DNA of 64,000 nucleotides from RGIG4034 sp045628945 (lineage in GTDB: Bacteria > Bacillota > Clostridia > Lachnospirales > Lachnospiraceae): the NCBI GenBank assembly GCA_045628945.1, contig JAZQQG010000024.1, forward strand, positions 1-64,000, given 5' to 3'. Shown here in pieces: positions 7,911 to 17,551 of this stretch. The first letter of the stretch is position 1; each line of letters begins with the position of its first letter. The notes beneath the pieces were generated by a model, which was given only the letters and a program-made list of their open reading frames with translations, did not search any database and was not told the DNA's origin. A program made the translations under genes and the position numbers.

Positions 7911-8795
7911 TTACGGTGCAGAAATGGTAATTTTCCCATTATGCTCTTCTACGCGTACCTTATTGCCGTCCAGATTCATGCGTTCCAACAGTTCTCTGGG
8001 AATCTGCACACGCCCCGCCTTATCCATGACAACATACTCTTCCTGCGAATCCGCTTCCCGCCAATCGATGGTTCCCGAGGTCTCCTTCAAGCGGTCGGCA
8101 TATTCCTCCTTGAGGATTCGCTCACTGCTGATCTTACCGTCTCGAATGGCCACCACACGTTTTACTTTTTTAGACAGAGCCACATCGTGAGTTACAATGA
8201 GAATGGTCTGTCCCTGGCGATTCAATTCCGTAAAAAGATCAAATATATAATCCGCCGTCTTCGTATCGACACTACCCGTTGGCTCATCTGCCAACAGTAG
8301 GGACGGGGAATTCGCCAGTGCAATGGCAATGGCAATACGTTGCTGCTCACCACCGGAGAGCTGTGAAAGCTTGCTGTTCTTGCGATGGGCCATTCCGACG
8401 AGTTCCAGAAGTTCTATGGCACGCGCCTTTTTGTGTGTCGTTCCGGACAAGTTCATCGGAAGCATAATATTCTCGGTCGCCGTCAGATACGGAAACAGGT
8501 TGCGGGCATTGTTCTGCCACACGAAACCGACCGTATCCCGCTTATAGACCACCAGTTCCTTCTCGGAGATGGTAAACAGGTTCTTCCCGTCCACCAAAAG
8601 GGTTCCTGCACTGGGGCGGTCCAATCCGCCGATCATGTTCATAAAGGTGGACTTACCGCTGCCGCTGTTTCCGATCAGTGCCGTAAGTTCTCCCTTTTCC
8701 ACCGTGAGATCCAGTCCCTGGAGTGCAAGGACTTCGGTCTTCTTCGATTTATAGATTTTTACGAGGCCGTCGGCCACAATCATGTTCTCCGGCAT
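7911..8795 (-). CDS. MacB-like ABC transporter ATPase with C-terminal AbrB-like domain
   Basis: A 294-residue ABC ATPase of the MacB/LolD group. Walker A GNSGSGKST is at 42-50, Q-loop Q94, signature LSGGE 146-150, Walker B LLLADE 166-171 and switch H203. Family members are usually about 220-240 residues. Here residues about 253-292 add a segment like the swapped-hairpin AbrB/SpoVT fold (VMDKAGRVQIPRELLERM, then VRVEEHNGKITI). AbrB folds usually bind DNA but also mediate oligomerisation. This is the last gene of the ABC unit and overlaps the second ATPase by 16 bases. The start has GGAG seven bases upstream. With the FtsX permease it should power export or mechanotransmission; substrate unknown. 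Confidence 0.85.
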   Translation of the reverse strand: MPENMIVADGLVKIYKSKKTEVLALQGLDLTVEKGELTALIGNSGSGKSTFMNMIGGLDRPSAGTLLVDGKNLFTISEKELVVYKRDTVGFVWQNNARNLFPYLTATENIMLPMNLSGTTHKKARAIELLELVGMAHRKNSKLSQLSGGEQQRIAIAIALANSPSLLLADEPTGSVDTKTADYIFDLFTELNRQGQTILIVTHDVALSKKVKRVVAIRDGKISSERILKEEYADRLKETSGTIDWREADSQEEYVVMDKAGRVQIPRELLERMNLDGNKVRVEEHNGKITISAP

Positions 8796-9460
8796 ACCTG
8801 TTCTCCACCTTCCAATTCGACAATCAAATCCCCGGCACCCATGAGTCCCACATCGTGGGTGGTCATGATGACCGTCACATGCTCTTCCCTGGTCATACGT
8901 TTGAATAATTCCGTTACTTCCGCACTCATGGCACTGTCCAGCTCCGCCGTCGGCTCATCAGCAAAAAGAACACGCGGATGATGCGCCATCGCTCTGGCAA
9001 TCGCCACACGCTGCTGCTCACCGCCGGACATCTCGGAGGGCATATGTACCATACGGGAACCGAGGCCGACCATACGCAGGCAGGACTCCACCCGCTCCCG
9101 GTAATCGCCCTTAACGCCCGCCATACGAAGTGCGTATTCCACATTCTGGTACGCATTCATGGTCGGAATCAGAGATACGGCCTGAAAGACATATCCAAAC
9201 TGTGTTCTGCGTAAGTTTTCTCTTTTTCGCTCGGAGAGTTTCGTAATGTCCTGCCCGTCGATCAGAATACTGCCCGACGAAGGCAGGTCCAGTCCTCCGA
9301 TAATATTCATCAATGTAGTTTTTCCGGAACCGCTCTTACCGCGAAGGATTGTCAATGCATTCTCGGGAATCGAGACATTGATATCCTTTAAGGCCTGGAA
9401 CTTACCGCCGCTTACGGGGAAGAAACGATTCACACCGGATACTTCGATTAGGTTACTCAT
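8780..9460 (-). CDS. MacB-like ABC transporter ATPase
   Basis: A 226-residue ABC ATPase with Walker A GKSGSGKT (41-48), signature MSGGE (144-148), Walker B VLFADE (164-169) and switch H202. Length is normal for the MacB/LolD group and there is no extra domain, unlike its partner at 7911. Two different ATPases beside one permease gene suggest a heterodimeric nucleotide-binding unit. The SD is AAGGAGG. It starts 11 bases after the permease stop and its end overlaps the next ATPase gene. Confidence 0.88.
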   Translation of the reverse strand: MSNLIEVSGVNRFFPVSGGKFQALKDINVSIPENALTILRGKSGSGKTTLMNIIGGLDLPSSGSILIDGQDITKLSERKRENLRRTQFGYVFQAVSLIPTMNAYQNVEYALRMAGVKGDYRERVESCLRMVGLGSRMVHMPSEMSGGEQQRVAIARAMAHHPRVLFADEPTAELDSAMSAEVTELFKRMTREEHVTVIMTTHDVGLMGAGDLIVELEGGEQVCRRT

Positions 9461-9471
9461 ATTCTTCCTCC

Positions 9472-12279
9472 TTACTCTTCGCCAAGTTTCAGTGCCTTGG
9501 TAATATTTAACTTGTTGACAATGACCGCCAGAACAAACAGGCAGACAAACATCATTCCGCCAACCACGGCATACAGGCCAAAAATGTCACTCGCATTGAC
9601 TACCATAGTCAGAGGCAATACCTGTGCCGTAGAAGAGTAGGCCATCTGCAACATCGGCACGAACATCTTATAAGCAACGGTACCGATTCCGATACCGGCC
9701 AGAATGGAATAGATTCCGCAGAAGATCTGCTCATTTACCAGCATGTGGAACAATTCTTCCTTATGCATACCGAAGGCACGCAGAATACCGAACATCATCT
9801 CTCTGGAGCGGATGGAAAGCACCCAATAGATCAGATACCCGACCGCACACAGAATAACCATTACAATAAAGCTCATGGTAAGGACACCGTTCATTCCCTG
9901 TAAAAGAGGATTCTCAATGGCCTTATCCTCCTCTTTGGTAAGAATCGAGTACGACTTCAGTTTCACATCGTACTGATCAAGCCAAGAGTAGAAGGCGCTT
10001 GCATCCTTATCGTCATTTAAGCGAATCCAAACCTGGTACGGGCGCATGCCCCACTGTTGCTGAAGAGCGGTGAGGTTTGCGACAATGAGATAATTCTCCC
10101 CGGTGGTTACTTCTCCATCCAGGGCAAGGTCATGCCTGGTTGGGGAGTAGCCCGGCCAATATTCAATGAAATCCGCTATCTGTCCGTAGATCGTTACTCC
10201 CTGCGTATTGGTAAACGGAACGAAATCTCCCACACGGTATCCTAAGATATCACGGAAGTTTTTGCTGACCAGAACCCCGCTTGGCATAACCGCCAGTTCA
10301 TTCAGATATTCGTAGTAAGGCTTCTCCAACAGTTCATCGGACAATTCCACCAGCTGACCGAATTCCTTCGTATGGATTCCCATTACCTTGACGGACTGCT
10401 TATTACGGCTGTCAATGGACACATAGGCCTGCTCTTCCACATAGACTTTGGTGTATCCCTTGATATCCTCAAGATGTGCAAATTTTGCCGTATCCGGCTC
10501 ATAGAATTCCAAGGAAAGACTCGGATCGTATTTTAAGTAACTGGAATTATCCTCCCACGGCTCCTGCATTACGATATCGGCGCCGGTCAGATAATCCGTA
10601 TTGTTGATGGTATTCTTCACAATGGTTCTTGCGGAAACTGCATTGAACATACCAAGCGATACCGTCAGAATCAGGAACAGCATGATATACTGCTGTTTTC
10701 TTCCGTTCTTAATCGTCTCCCGGAAGGAGGCATAGCTGGCAGGTCCCATATGCCGTTTGCCCAAAAGGAAGAAGAAACCGACAATCACAGGCTGCAGACG
10801 CAGTAACAGCATTCCCGCACCCAGAATAAAAAGGGACGAGGATACATAGAGTAAGGGATCCAGCGGCTCGTTTTTTAACGCGGAAAGAACTAAGCTGTCG
10901 GCATTCTTATGGAAGTTGTAATAGCCGTATACCGCTATGGCCAGGAAAATCACATCCAGGAAGCACTTCTCCCACCACGAACGCTTTCCGGTAGCCTTAG
11001 ACTGCTTCAGGTGCACAATGCTGAGTCTTGCATGCTTCAGAGCCGGAAGGGTCATAATTAACACCGAGATGAATGCACCACCCAGCGCAAACAAGAATAC
11101 CTCCGGCGTATAAGCCACGAAGAGTCGCTTTCGAATTCCGAACTCCAGGAAATTATTGGCAGAACCTAAAATACGGCAGAACACCGAACCAAGCGGCAGG
11201 CCAAGCACCAAACCGCCCGCTGATAACAGCATACTCTGCATCAAATACAGGAAGAAAATCTGACTCTTTGAAGAACCACGGCTCTTCAATACCGAGATTT
11301 CGTTTTTCTCCAGCTCGAACATCTGCCCGGACAGCATAAATAAGAATGCCACCAGCAGAAGCATTACCGGCACCTGCAGAATAAACAGCGTGACACTGAT
11401 ACGATTTTCTCCGGACTGATAATTCTCCAATACCTCAACATACGTAAGCGGAGACAATGTAATCTCATGCTCGGATCGATATTCCGCTTTACTGTCGGCT
11501 ATTAATTTCCGCGTCTGCGTAGAAGTAATGGCCGTGTAATCCATCAGTGAATAGGTCTCACACACGAAAGAATAACCAAGCCCGTCTTCCGTAAGGAAGG
11601 TATCACGGAAAAGCTTCTCATTCATGAAATACATCTCACGAATCGAATCCGTATTCATCTGCCAGTAGGGATCGTCCCGCTCCTGGCGCTCGATGATACC
11701 CACAATCTCGACAACGGGCGTACTTCCGTCCAAATTGCGGATTCCGTCAATGCGGATTTTCTCCCCGACCACGAGGCCCATCTTTAACATCGTTGCCTGC
11801 GTCACGACAACTTCAATGGCTCCATCATCACTAAGTCCGCTCTCCGAATAGAGACGACCTTCAATGAGTTTGACATGCTCTCCCAAGCCGGAAAGATATG
11901 CCAGACGCAGTTTCTCAATCTTATCATCCTCTCGGGGAACCAGACGACTTGCCTTCTGACCGGCCATCACATAGTAAAAGACCGTCATGGCTTCCTTGAC
12001 CTCCAAACGATCATAGAGGCCGGTTGCGTATTCCTCAAGTTCCAGAATATCGGCTCCGTGCTCCTTGGCATCGGACACCAGATGGTTATTGATTACCGTC
12101 GGCCACTTGCCGCTCGTCTCATAGGCTTCCGACAATTCATCCTGCAACATGCGGTTGAATACCGCATTGCGATACATCGGATAGCTGGTCACCGTGGCAA
12201 TCAGCAGAATGCTGCCTAACAACAGGCAGAGAAAGAGCCATTTCTTATGGAACAACTTACGAATCATTATTCCGAACAT
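9472..12279 (-). CDS. FtsX-family ABC transporter permease
   Basis: A 935-residue membrane protein with two FtsX/MacB-type permease halves. An N-terminal helix (about 12-32) is followed by a large extracytoplasmic domain. A helix cluster at about 300-410 includes the ISVLKSRGSSKSQIFFLYL coupling segment. Two more helices flank residue 480, there is a second large external domain (about 560-790), and a final three-helix FtsX block (about 800-925) carries FGILRAFGMHKEELF. This is roughly ten helices in one chain, so the protein may act as a pseudo-dimer with the two adjacent ATPases. It overlaps the upstream adaptor gene by 13 bases, with AGGAGG about ten bases before the ATG. Substrate unknown. 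Confidence 0.85.
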   Translation of the reverse strand: MFGIMIRKLFHKKWLFLCLLLGSILLIATVTSYPMYRNAVFNRMLQDELSEAYETSGKWPTVINNHLVSDAKEHGADILELEEYATGLYDRLEVKEAMTVFYYVMAGQKASRLVPREDDKIEKLRLAYLSGLGEHVKLIEGRLYSESGLSDDGAIEVVVTQATMLKMGLVVGEKIRIDGIRNLDGSTPVVEIVGIIERQERDDPYWQMNTDSIREMYFMNEKLFRDTFLTEDGLGYSFVCETYSLMDYTAITSTQTRKLIADSKAEYRSEHEITLSPLTYVEVLENYQSGENRISVTLFILQVPVMLLLVAFLFMLSGQMFELEKNEISVLKSRGSSKSQIFFLYLMQSMLLSAGGLVLGLPLGSVFCRILGSANNFLEFGIRKRLFVAYTPEVFLFALGGAFISVLIMTLPALKHARLSIVHLKQSKATGKRSWWEKCFLDVIFLAIAVYGYYNFHKNADSLVLSALKNEPLDPLLYVSSSLFILGAGMLLLRLQPVIVGFFFLLGKRHMGPASYASFRETIKNGRKQQYIMLFLILTVSLGMFNAVSARTIVKNTINNTDYLTGADIVMQEPWEDNSSYLKYDPSLSLEFYEPDTAKFAHLEDIKGYTKVYVEEQAYVSIDSRNKQSVKVMGIHTKEFGQLVELSDELLEKPYYEYLNELAVMPSGVLVSKNFRDILGYRVGDFVPFTNTQGVTIYGQIADFIEYWPGYSPTRHDLALDGEVTTGENYLIVANLTALQQQWGMRPYQVWIRLNDDKDASAFYSWLDQYDVKLKSYSILTKEEDKAIENPLLQGMNGVLTMSFIVMVILCAVGYLIYWVLSIRSREMMFGILRAFGMHKEELFHMLVNEQIFCGIYSILAGIGIGTVAYKMFVPMLQMAYSSTAQVLPLTMVVNASDIFGLYAVVGGMMFVCLFVLAVIVNKLNITKALKLGEE

Positions 12280-14402
12280 AGAATCATGCCCTCCTCTAAT
12301 CCTTCCGCTACCCAGAAGTACTGTACATCTCCACCGCCGGGAATAAATGTCTTTGCAACACGGTTGCCATTCTCATCCAGCGTGTAGACATAGTAACGTC
12401 CGTTCAGATCCGATACCGCGTATCGAGGTACCAGAATCACATTTTTTAAGCTTCTTGCCGTTCCGCGCACCTTATAGCGTGCCAGGGAAAGGTAACGTTC
12501 ACTGGCCGAAGTCGTCGATACGGACAATTTGTCCAACACTTCCTTGGAGATCTTTAACAGTGCCGTTTGGCGACGAAGTGCGTAATCAATTGCGCCCTTG
12601 CTTACCGAGACAATCTCTGCGGTAATGGTCTGTGTACTGCCGTCCTCCGCTTTGTATTCCACCTCCAACAGATTGCCATAATTCAGCGTCTGCTGCGAAT
12701 TGCTGGTCTCTAAATAGCAGGTATCCATCTTGGCGATAATATAGAGTTCCGCATCCTTGCTCACATATCCGCCCTCTCCGATTTCCGCAAGGCGAAGGAT
12801 AATACCGTCATAGGGAGCAGTGTACTTTTTCTTGTTTAATTCTTCCTTAAGCAACGCAATCTCTTCTTCCAGCTCGCTAATCTGATCCCGCTTCGTCTGA
12901 AGCTGTTTTTCAAGGCTCTTGCGCTGCTCCTTGGTTAGCGTAATCTCATCATCCGGATCCGCATCGGCTTTCTGTATTTTTGCCTTCAGATCCTCCTTAC
13001 GCTCCTTTAAGCGCTGCAGACGCAGTTCCAACTCTGCCAGGTAGTTTCCGTCGCTCTCCACGGATACTGTGAGAATGGTCTGTCCTTTTTTGACCACTTC
13101 ATACTGCGACACCTTCCACTGCCCAAGGAACATGCTGCCTGCGGTAATCTCATTCGTAATCACGTCATAGTCCGGGAAGGAGAAATAAGCATCGCCCTCA
13201 TAATCACTGGACAAATCCGTTCTGGTTAATGTTGTTCTGCGTGTTCCGGTTGTGACATATTCCGTCAGAAGAATTTCATCCCCCGCTGCCAGACCGTTTG
13301 TCACTTCCGTGTAGACCGTATCGCTTACGCCGGTCTCGATATAGGCCCGCTCATTCTTGCTGCCAACCAGACGATAGACATAGTAGCCGTCCGCATCCTT
13401 GTGAATCGAGCTGCTCGGTACAGCCAAAACATCCTCGGTACGTGCTTCCACATAGACGATGATGCCATAATCTCCGGAATGAATCTGCCCTTCCGGATCC
13501 AGGATTCGAAACGTCGAGTAGACCTTGCCTCCCTTGGCCAGGATGCTGTTATATTCCACGGAAGAATAGGGCAAATATTCCAACTCATAACGCACACCGT
13601 CAATCATGGCATAGAGATCGACCGCGTCCTGAACGGTCTTCTCCGACATATAGGTACAGCGTAAAAAATTATACTCCTCATCCGCTACCGCAATCACCGG
13701 TGTTTCTTTTCCGATATAGCTTCCGGTATAATAATTGCCGGTTGCAACGACTACACCGTCTGCGGAAGCCACCAGTTTCTCTGCGGCATTCTCAGACTTG
13801 ATTTTTTCGTATTCGCGATTCTGCTTATCGTAATCCAGTTGATAGAGTGCTTTGCGCTCCGAGATTTTGCGATTGTATGCCGACAGTTCGATTGCCAGAT
13901 AGCGAAGCTCCTCGACAACCTGTTGCGTCGCGTTGCCATACATCGCCGCATATTCCTGTCTCTCGTCCATTTTTTCTTTTACGAGGTCTCGCGCTTCCTT
14001 CAACTGCGCAATCTCCTCCTCATAGGCCTCGGTCAAGGCATCGATGGCGTCCTGCTTGGCCGCCAGGCGTTCCCGAAGTTCGGATACACTGGTGCAAAGA
14101 ACATCTCCTTTTTTGACTGTGTCCCCCGGATAGTAGCAAAACTCTCCAAAGGTCACGCCCACGTCAAAAGAGTATTGCGTCACATGGGGATACACATTGC
14201 TGTCGTAGGTAGTGTACTTGTAGAAATTGTGTTTGGACACAATCTCCGTATTCGTAAGCGAGTTCGCAGGATCCAATAATTCAATGTCCGCGGAGGTTCT
14301 CTTGTTTTTTTCCTGTTTTGCGCCGCACCCCATTACGGTACTGAGAGTAAGCAGGCAGACCATCAGGCGAATTCCGTTGTGTCGTATCTTTCTTCTCATC
14401 AT
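12267..14402 (-). CDS. Tandem-duplicated membrane-fusion (HlyD/MacA-like) adaptor lipoprotein
   Basis: A 711-residue lipoprotein (lipobox VMGC, cysteine 26). It appears to hold two adaptor units in one chain. Unit 1 (about 55-375) has a half-lipoyl motif YYPGDTVKKGDVL, a helical hairpin (about 110-205), a second half-lipoyl near VVVATGNYYTGSYIGKE and a C-terminal barrel with VPSSSIHKDADGYYVYRL. Unit 2 (about 395-711) repeats this: VVKKGQTIL, a long coiled coil (about 450-540), YTAPYDGIILRLAEIGEGG and VPRYAVSDLNGRYYVYTL. Ordinary MacA-like adaptors are about 370 residues. It overlaps both neighbours by a few bases. With the 366-residue adaptor it probably links the permease to the cell envelope. 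Confidence 0.8.
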   Translation of the reverse strand: MMRRKIRHNGIRLMVCLLTLSTVMGCGAKQEKNKRTSADIELLDPANSLTNTEIVSKHNFYKYTTYDSNVYPHVTQYSFDVGVTFGEFCYYPGDTVKKGDVLCTSVSELRERLAAKQDAIDALTEAYEEEIAQLKEARDLVKEKMDERQEYAAMYGNATQQVVEELRYLAIELSAYNRKISERKALYQLDYDKQNREYEKIKSENAAEKLVASADGVVVATGNYYTGSYIGKETPVIAVADEEYNFLRCTYMSEKTVQDAVDLYAMIDGVRYELEYLPYSSVEYNSILAKGGKVYSTFRILDPEGQIHSGDYGIIVYVEARTEDVLAVPSSSIHKDADGYYVYRLVGSKNERAYIETGVSDTVYTEVTNGLAAGDEILLTEYVTTGTRRTTLTRTDLSSDYEGDAYFSFPDYDVITNEITAGSMFLGQWKVSQYEVVKKGQTILTVSVESDGNYLAELELRLQRLKERKEDLKAKIQKADADPDDEITLTKEQRKSLEKQLQTKRDQISELEEEIALLKEELNKKKYTAPYDGIILRLAEIGEGGYVSKDAELYIIAKMDTCYLETSNSQQTLNYGNLLEVEYKAEDGSTQTITAEIVSVSKGAIDYALRRQTALLKISKEVLDKLSVSTTSASERYLSLARYKVRGTARSLKNVILVPRYAVSDLNGRYYVYTLDENGNRVAKTFIPGGGDVQYFWVAEGLEEGMILCSE

Positions 14403-15499
14403 TTGTACGATATCACCCTGTCCCCTTCTGTTAAGCCTTCCAGTACCTCAACGGTATCATCTCCCACCAGACCCACGGTAATCCAGTGAACCACTTCTTC
14501 CCCGTTCTCGTCCAGCGTATATACATAGTATCGATCCCCCGTGTTGTAGGTCACGGTCTTCGGGATGTTTACCACATTCTCTCGTTTCTCCAGTACCACC
14601 GTTACGGTACCTCGCGAACCGGCGGCAATGGTTGTATCATTCATGCTGTCGGCCAACACAAACTCCAGTTCATCGCTCTCCCCGAGACGATACGGTGTAA
14701 TCTCATAGACGCCCTTGCTGTTTCCGCTTAGGATTGTGATTTCGACCACATCTCCCTCCCGGAAATACTCTGCATGCATATTGTTATCCGCAATAAAGGT
14801 TCCGTCCTCCGAATCGGTAATCGTGAAGATTTTCTCTCCGCGAGTCGTGCGGGAGCCTTCCAGATTCTCCTTTACAAAGGTGATGGTTCCTGCCATCGGC
14901 GCATAGAGTTTCCCTTCCTTGACCTGTTTCTGTAAGGTGTTCTTCCGCGCTTCCAGAATCTTTAGCTGGTCCTCGTAATCCTCTAAGGTATAGCGATAGT
15001 TCTCGTCGATTGCAGCCAAACGCTCCTCATATTTCTCGGTATCCTTGGCCGTCTGCTCCGTTCTCTCGTAATCCAGACGCGCATAGGACTTCTCATCCTC
15101 TTTGTCCGCTTCCGCACTTTTTTTCAGAATCGTAATGCGATCCATCCGGTATTCCAGATCATCAATTTCGTTCTTGGCCGACTCGGAGGTTAACGTAGCA
15201 AGCAGCTGTCCCTTCTTTACGACATCGCCCTTCGACACATACACCTTCTCGACCAGGCCACCCTCGATATCATAGCTTGCATTCTCTTCCTTGCTGGCAT
15301 AATACTCACAACGAACGATGACCGTACTGCACACATCTCCCTTGGATACCACCACAAGACTGTAATCGATGCCGGCCCCCTCGCTGTTCAGAATAATCTT
15401 ATCCTCCCGCGATTTCTGGGTACAGCCCATCACGCCTGCCGATAAAAGAGCAGCCAACACAAATGCTATGAATTTATACAATCTCGATTTTTTTCTCAT
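14399..15499 (-). CDS. Membrane-fusion (HlyD/MacA-like) adaptor lipoprotein
   Basis: A 366-residue predicted lipoprotein (lipobox VMGC, cysteine 26). The half-lipoyl motif VYVSKGDVVKKGQLLATL (about 89-106) is followed by a helical hairpin (about 110-195), the returning half-lipoyl KLYAPMAGTITFVKENLEG, a beta-barrel domain and a C-terminal domain with IPKTVTYNTGDRYYVYTLDE. The last two segments resemble both halves of the next gene, suggesting shared ancestry. It opens the five-gene ABC unit, 18 bases after radA, and overlaps the next start by four bases (ATGA). In MacB systems such adaptors form hexamers that feed the exporter; here a mixed ring with the duplicated adaptor is possible. Confidence 0.82.
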   Translation of the reverse strand: MRKKSRLYKFIAFVLAALLSAGVMGCTQKSREDKIILNSEGAGIDYSLVVVSKGDVCSTVIVRCEYYASKEENASYDIEGGLVEKVYVSKGDVVKKGQLLATLTSESAKNEIDDLEYRMDRITILKKSAEADKEDEKSYARLDYERTEQTAKDTEKYEERLAAIDENYRYTLEDYEDQLKILEARKNTLQKQVKEGKLYAPMAGTITFVKENLEGSRTTRGEKIFTITDSEDGTFIADNNMHAEYFREGDVVEITILSGNSKGVYEITPYRLGESDELEFVLADSMNDTTIAAGSRGTVTVVLEKRENVVNIPKTVTYNTGDRYYVYTLDENGEEVVHWITVGLVGDDTVEVLEGLTEGDRVISYK

Positions 15500-15517
15500 A
15501 TCGAACTCTCAAATTCC

Positions 15518-16921
15518 TTATTGTTTCTCGGGTGCGGAGTGTTTCGCAAGAATCTGCTTCAATTCCCCGACATTTTCAATCCCCACAATCTCAAGTTTTC
15601 TTTTTTTATCATTCAGCGCCTTCAGGCTGGCCTTCGGTACGATACAGGTCTGAAATCCCAGTTTCTCGCATTCATCCACGCGGCTCACAATTCTGCTGAC
15701 GGACCGAACCTCCCCGGAAAGACCCACCTCCCCGATGGCCACAAGTTTTGAATCCAGCACAAGCCTTGACAAACAGGAATAGATTGCCGCGGCAATTCCT
15801 AAGTCCATCGCCGGCTCCGACAAACGCATTCCGCCCGCCAGATTCACATAAGCATCGCAATCGCCCAATTTCAAGCCCATGCGCCTTTCCAATACCGCCA
15901 TGAGCAGATTGACACGGTTTGCATCAATTCCGGTCGCCTGTCGCCTTGGCATACCGAAATTTGATTTGGTAATCAATGCCTGAATCTCGATCAGAATCGG
16001 TCGCGTCCCTTCCATTGAGCAGGCGACCACCGAGCCACCGACATCCGTTGAACGCCCCTCCAGCATATATTCCGAAGGATTCTTCACCTCGCGCAGTCCT
16101 TCCTCGCACATCTCAAAAACGCCAATTTCATTCGTAGAGCCGAATCGATTCTTCACCCCGCGAAGAATCCGATAAGAAACCTGTCTTTCGCCCTCGAAAT
16201 AAAGCACGGTATCCACCATATGCTCTAATACCCTGGGGCCGGCAACCATGCCGTCCTTGGTCACATGTCCCACAATAAAAAAGGAAATGACCAACCCCTT
16301 CGCCAATTGAAGAAGCTTGGCCGTCGCTTCCCGCACCTGGGATACATTGCCGGGCGCACTGTTTATCTCTTCATCGTAAATCGTCTGAATCGAGTCAATG
16401 ACCACTACCTGCGGTTTACGATTGCGAATCGTCCCCTCAATCTCGGCCAGGTTTGTTTCGCACAAAACCTGAAGGTTTTCCGAAAATTGACCAATTCGGT
16501 CACCGCGCATTTTGATCTGCTTCGCAGACTCCTCCCCGGAGACATAGAGAACGTTCACCCCGCGGTCGCTCAATTGCTTACAAACCTGAAGCAGTAACGT
16601 AGATTTCCCGATTCCCGGATCGCCACCGACCAGAGTCAGAGAACCGGGAACGATTCCGCCTCCCATTACACGGTCCAACTCCGGGAATCCGGTTGTCAAA
16701 CGATCCTCTGTCGTAATCTCCACATCACGAAGAAGCACCGGTTCTCCCCCCGTGCTTAATCCACTGTGTGATGCTGTCGAACCACCGGTCTTCTTATGGG
16801 AAACCGTCGGGGCCTCTACCAGTGTATTCCACTCCTTACACCCGGGACACTGTCCCATCCATTTCGATGATTCATAACCACATTCCTTACAGAAGAATGC
16901 AGTGCCTTTCTCTTTTGCCAT
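15518..16921 (-). CDS. radA: DNA repair protein RadA (Sms)
   Basis: A 467-residue RadA/Sms, an ATP-dependent branch-migration factor in recombination. The zinc finger is C11, C14, C25, C28; Walker A GGDPGIGKS is at 99-107; the RadA-specific KNRFG is at 257-261; a Lon-protease-like C-terminal domain follows (AGGMRLSEPAMDL and later). I chose the ATG at 16921 because AAAGGG lies just upstream and the product then begins MAKEKGTAFFC as expected. The longer frame to 17002 would start inside a terminator. The ABC adaptor gene follows 18 bases downstream and may be partly read through. Confidence 0.96.
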   Translation of the reverse strand: MAKEKGTAFFCKECGYESSKWMGQCPGCKEWNTLVEAPTVSHKKTGGSTASHSGLSTGGEPVLLRDVEITTEDRLTTGFPELDRVMGGGIVPGSLTLVGGDPGIGKSTLLLQVCKQLSDRGVNVLYVSGEESAKQIKMRGDRIGQFSENLQVLCETNLAEIEGTIRNRKPQVVVIDSIQTIYDEEINSAPGNVSQVREATAKLLQLAKGLVISFFIVGHVTKDGMVAGPRVLEHMVDTVLYFEGERQVSYRILRGVKNRFGSTNEIGVFEMCEEGLREVKNPSEYMLEGRSTDVGGSVVACSMEGTRPILIEIQALITKSNFGMPRRQATGIDANRVNLLMAVLERRMGLKLGDCDAYVNLAGGMRLSEPAMDLGIAAAIYSCLSRLVLDSKLVAIGEVGLSGEVRSVSRIVSRVDECEKLGFQTCIVPKASLKALNDKKRKLEIVGIENVGELKQILAKHSAPEKQ

Positions 16922-16961
16922 GCTACACCCTTTATTCTGCCATGCAACGCATCCGCGATGC

Positions 16962-17010
16962 AAAAAATAAAAAAAGGGATTCTCGCACCTCGAGCAATGC
17001 AAGAATCCCT
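16962..17010 (-). terminator. Rho-independent terminator after the endosialidase-like gene
   Basis: On the minus strand, AGGGATTCTTGC (17010-16999) pairs with GCGAGAATCCCT (16986-16975) with one G-U pair, followed by a T-rich tail (16974-16962). It sits just after the stop at 17021. Confidence 0.9.
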
Positions 17011-17020
17011 CTCAAAAACT

Positions 17021-17434
17021 CTACACTCTCTTGATTACAACCGATACTTCACCGATACCCGCAAGCTCAACGCTTAAGTTCAGCTTACTGCCAAGTCCGG
17101 TGTTCATCGTACCGGCATCTGCCCCCTGAATGGTCACGGAATAATCCGTATCCTCAGCCAGGCCTACGATAATCTGAGCATCCTCATCCCCTTCAACGGT
17201 AAAGGAGACACCATCGGCATCCTCTTTCCAACCGATTACACTGGTACCGGGAACCGACTCGTAGGAGAACATCCCGTTCTTCTCAAGCTTCGTCATCTCA
17301 CGGAACGTCTTCACCTTATACAAATCTCCGCCAAACGGAAAATCCTCAACCTTTTTCTTCTCCGGCAAGGTATAATTGCCAAAACTTAAGGTACCATCCT
17401 GCTCCGCTACAAGCAGCTGTTCAACTACTGCCAT
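17021..17434 (-). CDS. Conserved Lachnospiraceae protein (often labelled endosialidase)
   Basis: A 137-residue soluble protein. The pattern (MAVVEQLLVAEQDGTLSFGN, KVEDFPFGGDLYKVKTF, EKNGMFSYESVPGT and a glycine-rich end) matches short proteins in Lachnospiraceae genomes that are often labelled endosialidase. At this length it cannot contain an endosialidase catalytic domain, so I treat the name as doubtful. The C-terminal half looks like a small beta-sandwich. It is monocistronic: an extended -10 promoter lies at about 17514-17522 and a strong terminator directly follows. The ATG has a GAGG-type SD upstream. Confidence 0.7.
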   Translation of the reverse strand: MAVVEQLLVAEQDGTLSFGNYTLPEKKKVEDFPFGGDLYKVKTFREMTKLEKNGMFSYESVPGTSVIGWKEDADGVSFTVEGDEDAQIIVGLAEDTDYSVTIQGADAGTMNTGLGSKLNLSVELAGIGEVSVVIKRV

Positions 17435-17513
17435 ACGAACCTCCTCAATCTATCTTCCGGTCTCCCTGTATCATCTCAAGGAGCCTTTCGAACCATTTTT
17501 TTAATTATAACAT

Positions 17514-17522
17514 ATTGCCCTT
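17514..17522 (-). promoter_or_regulatory. Extended -10 promoter of the endosialidase-like gene
   Basis: On the minus strand, TGTTATAAT gives a consensus -10 TATAAT (17519-17514) with the TGn extension. No good -35 is visible at the usual spacing. Confidence 0.5.
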
Positions 17523-17551
17523 CAACACTCTACACGGGAAAAAATACAAAT

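Noticed and set aside
17021..17434. True endosialidase
   Set aside because: At 137 residues it cannot hold the catalytic domain; the name seems inherited from automatic annotation.
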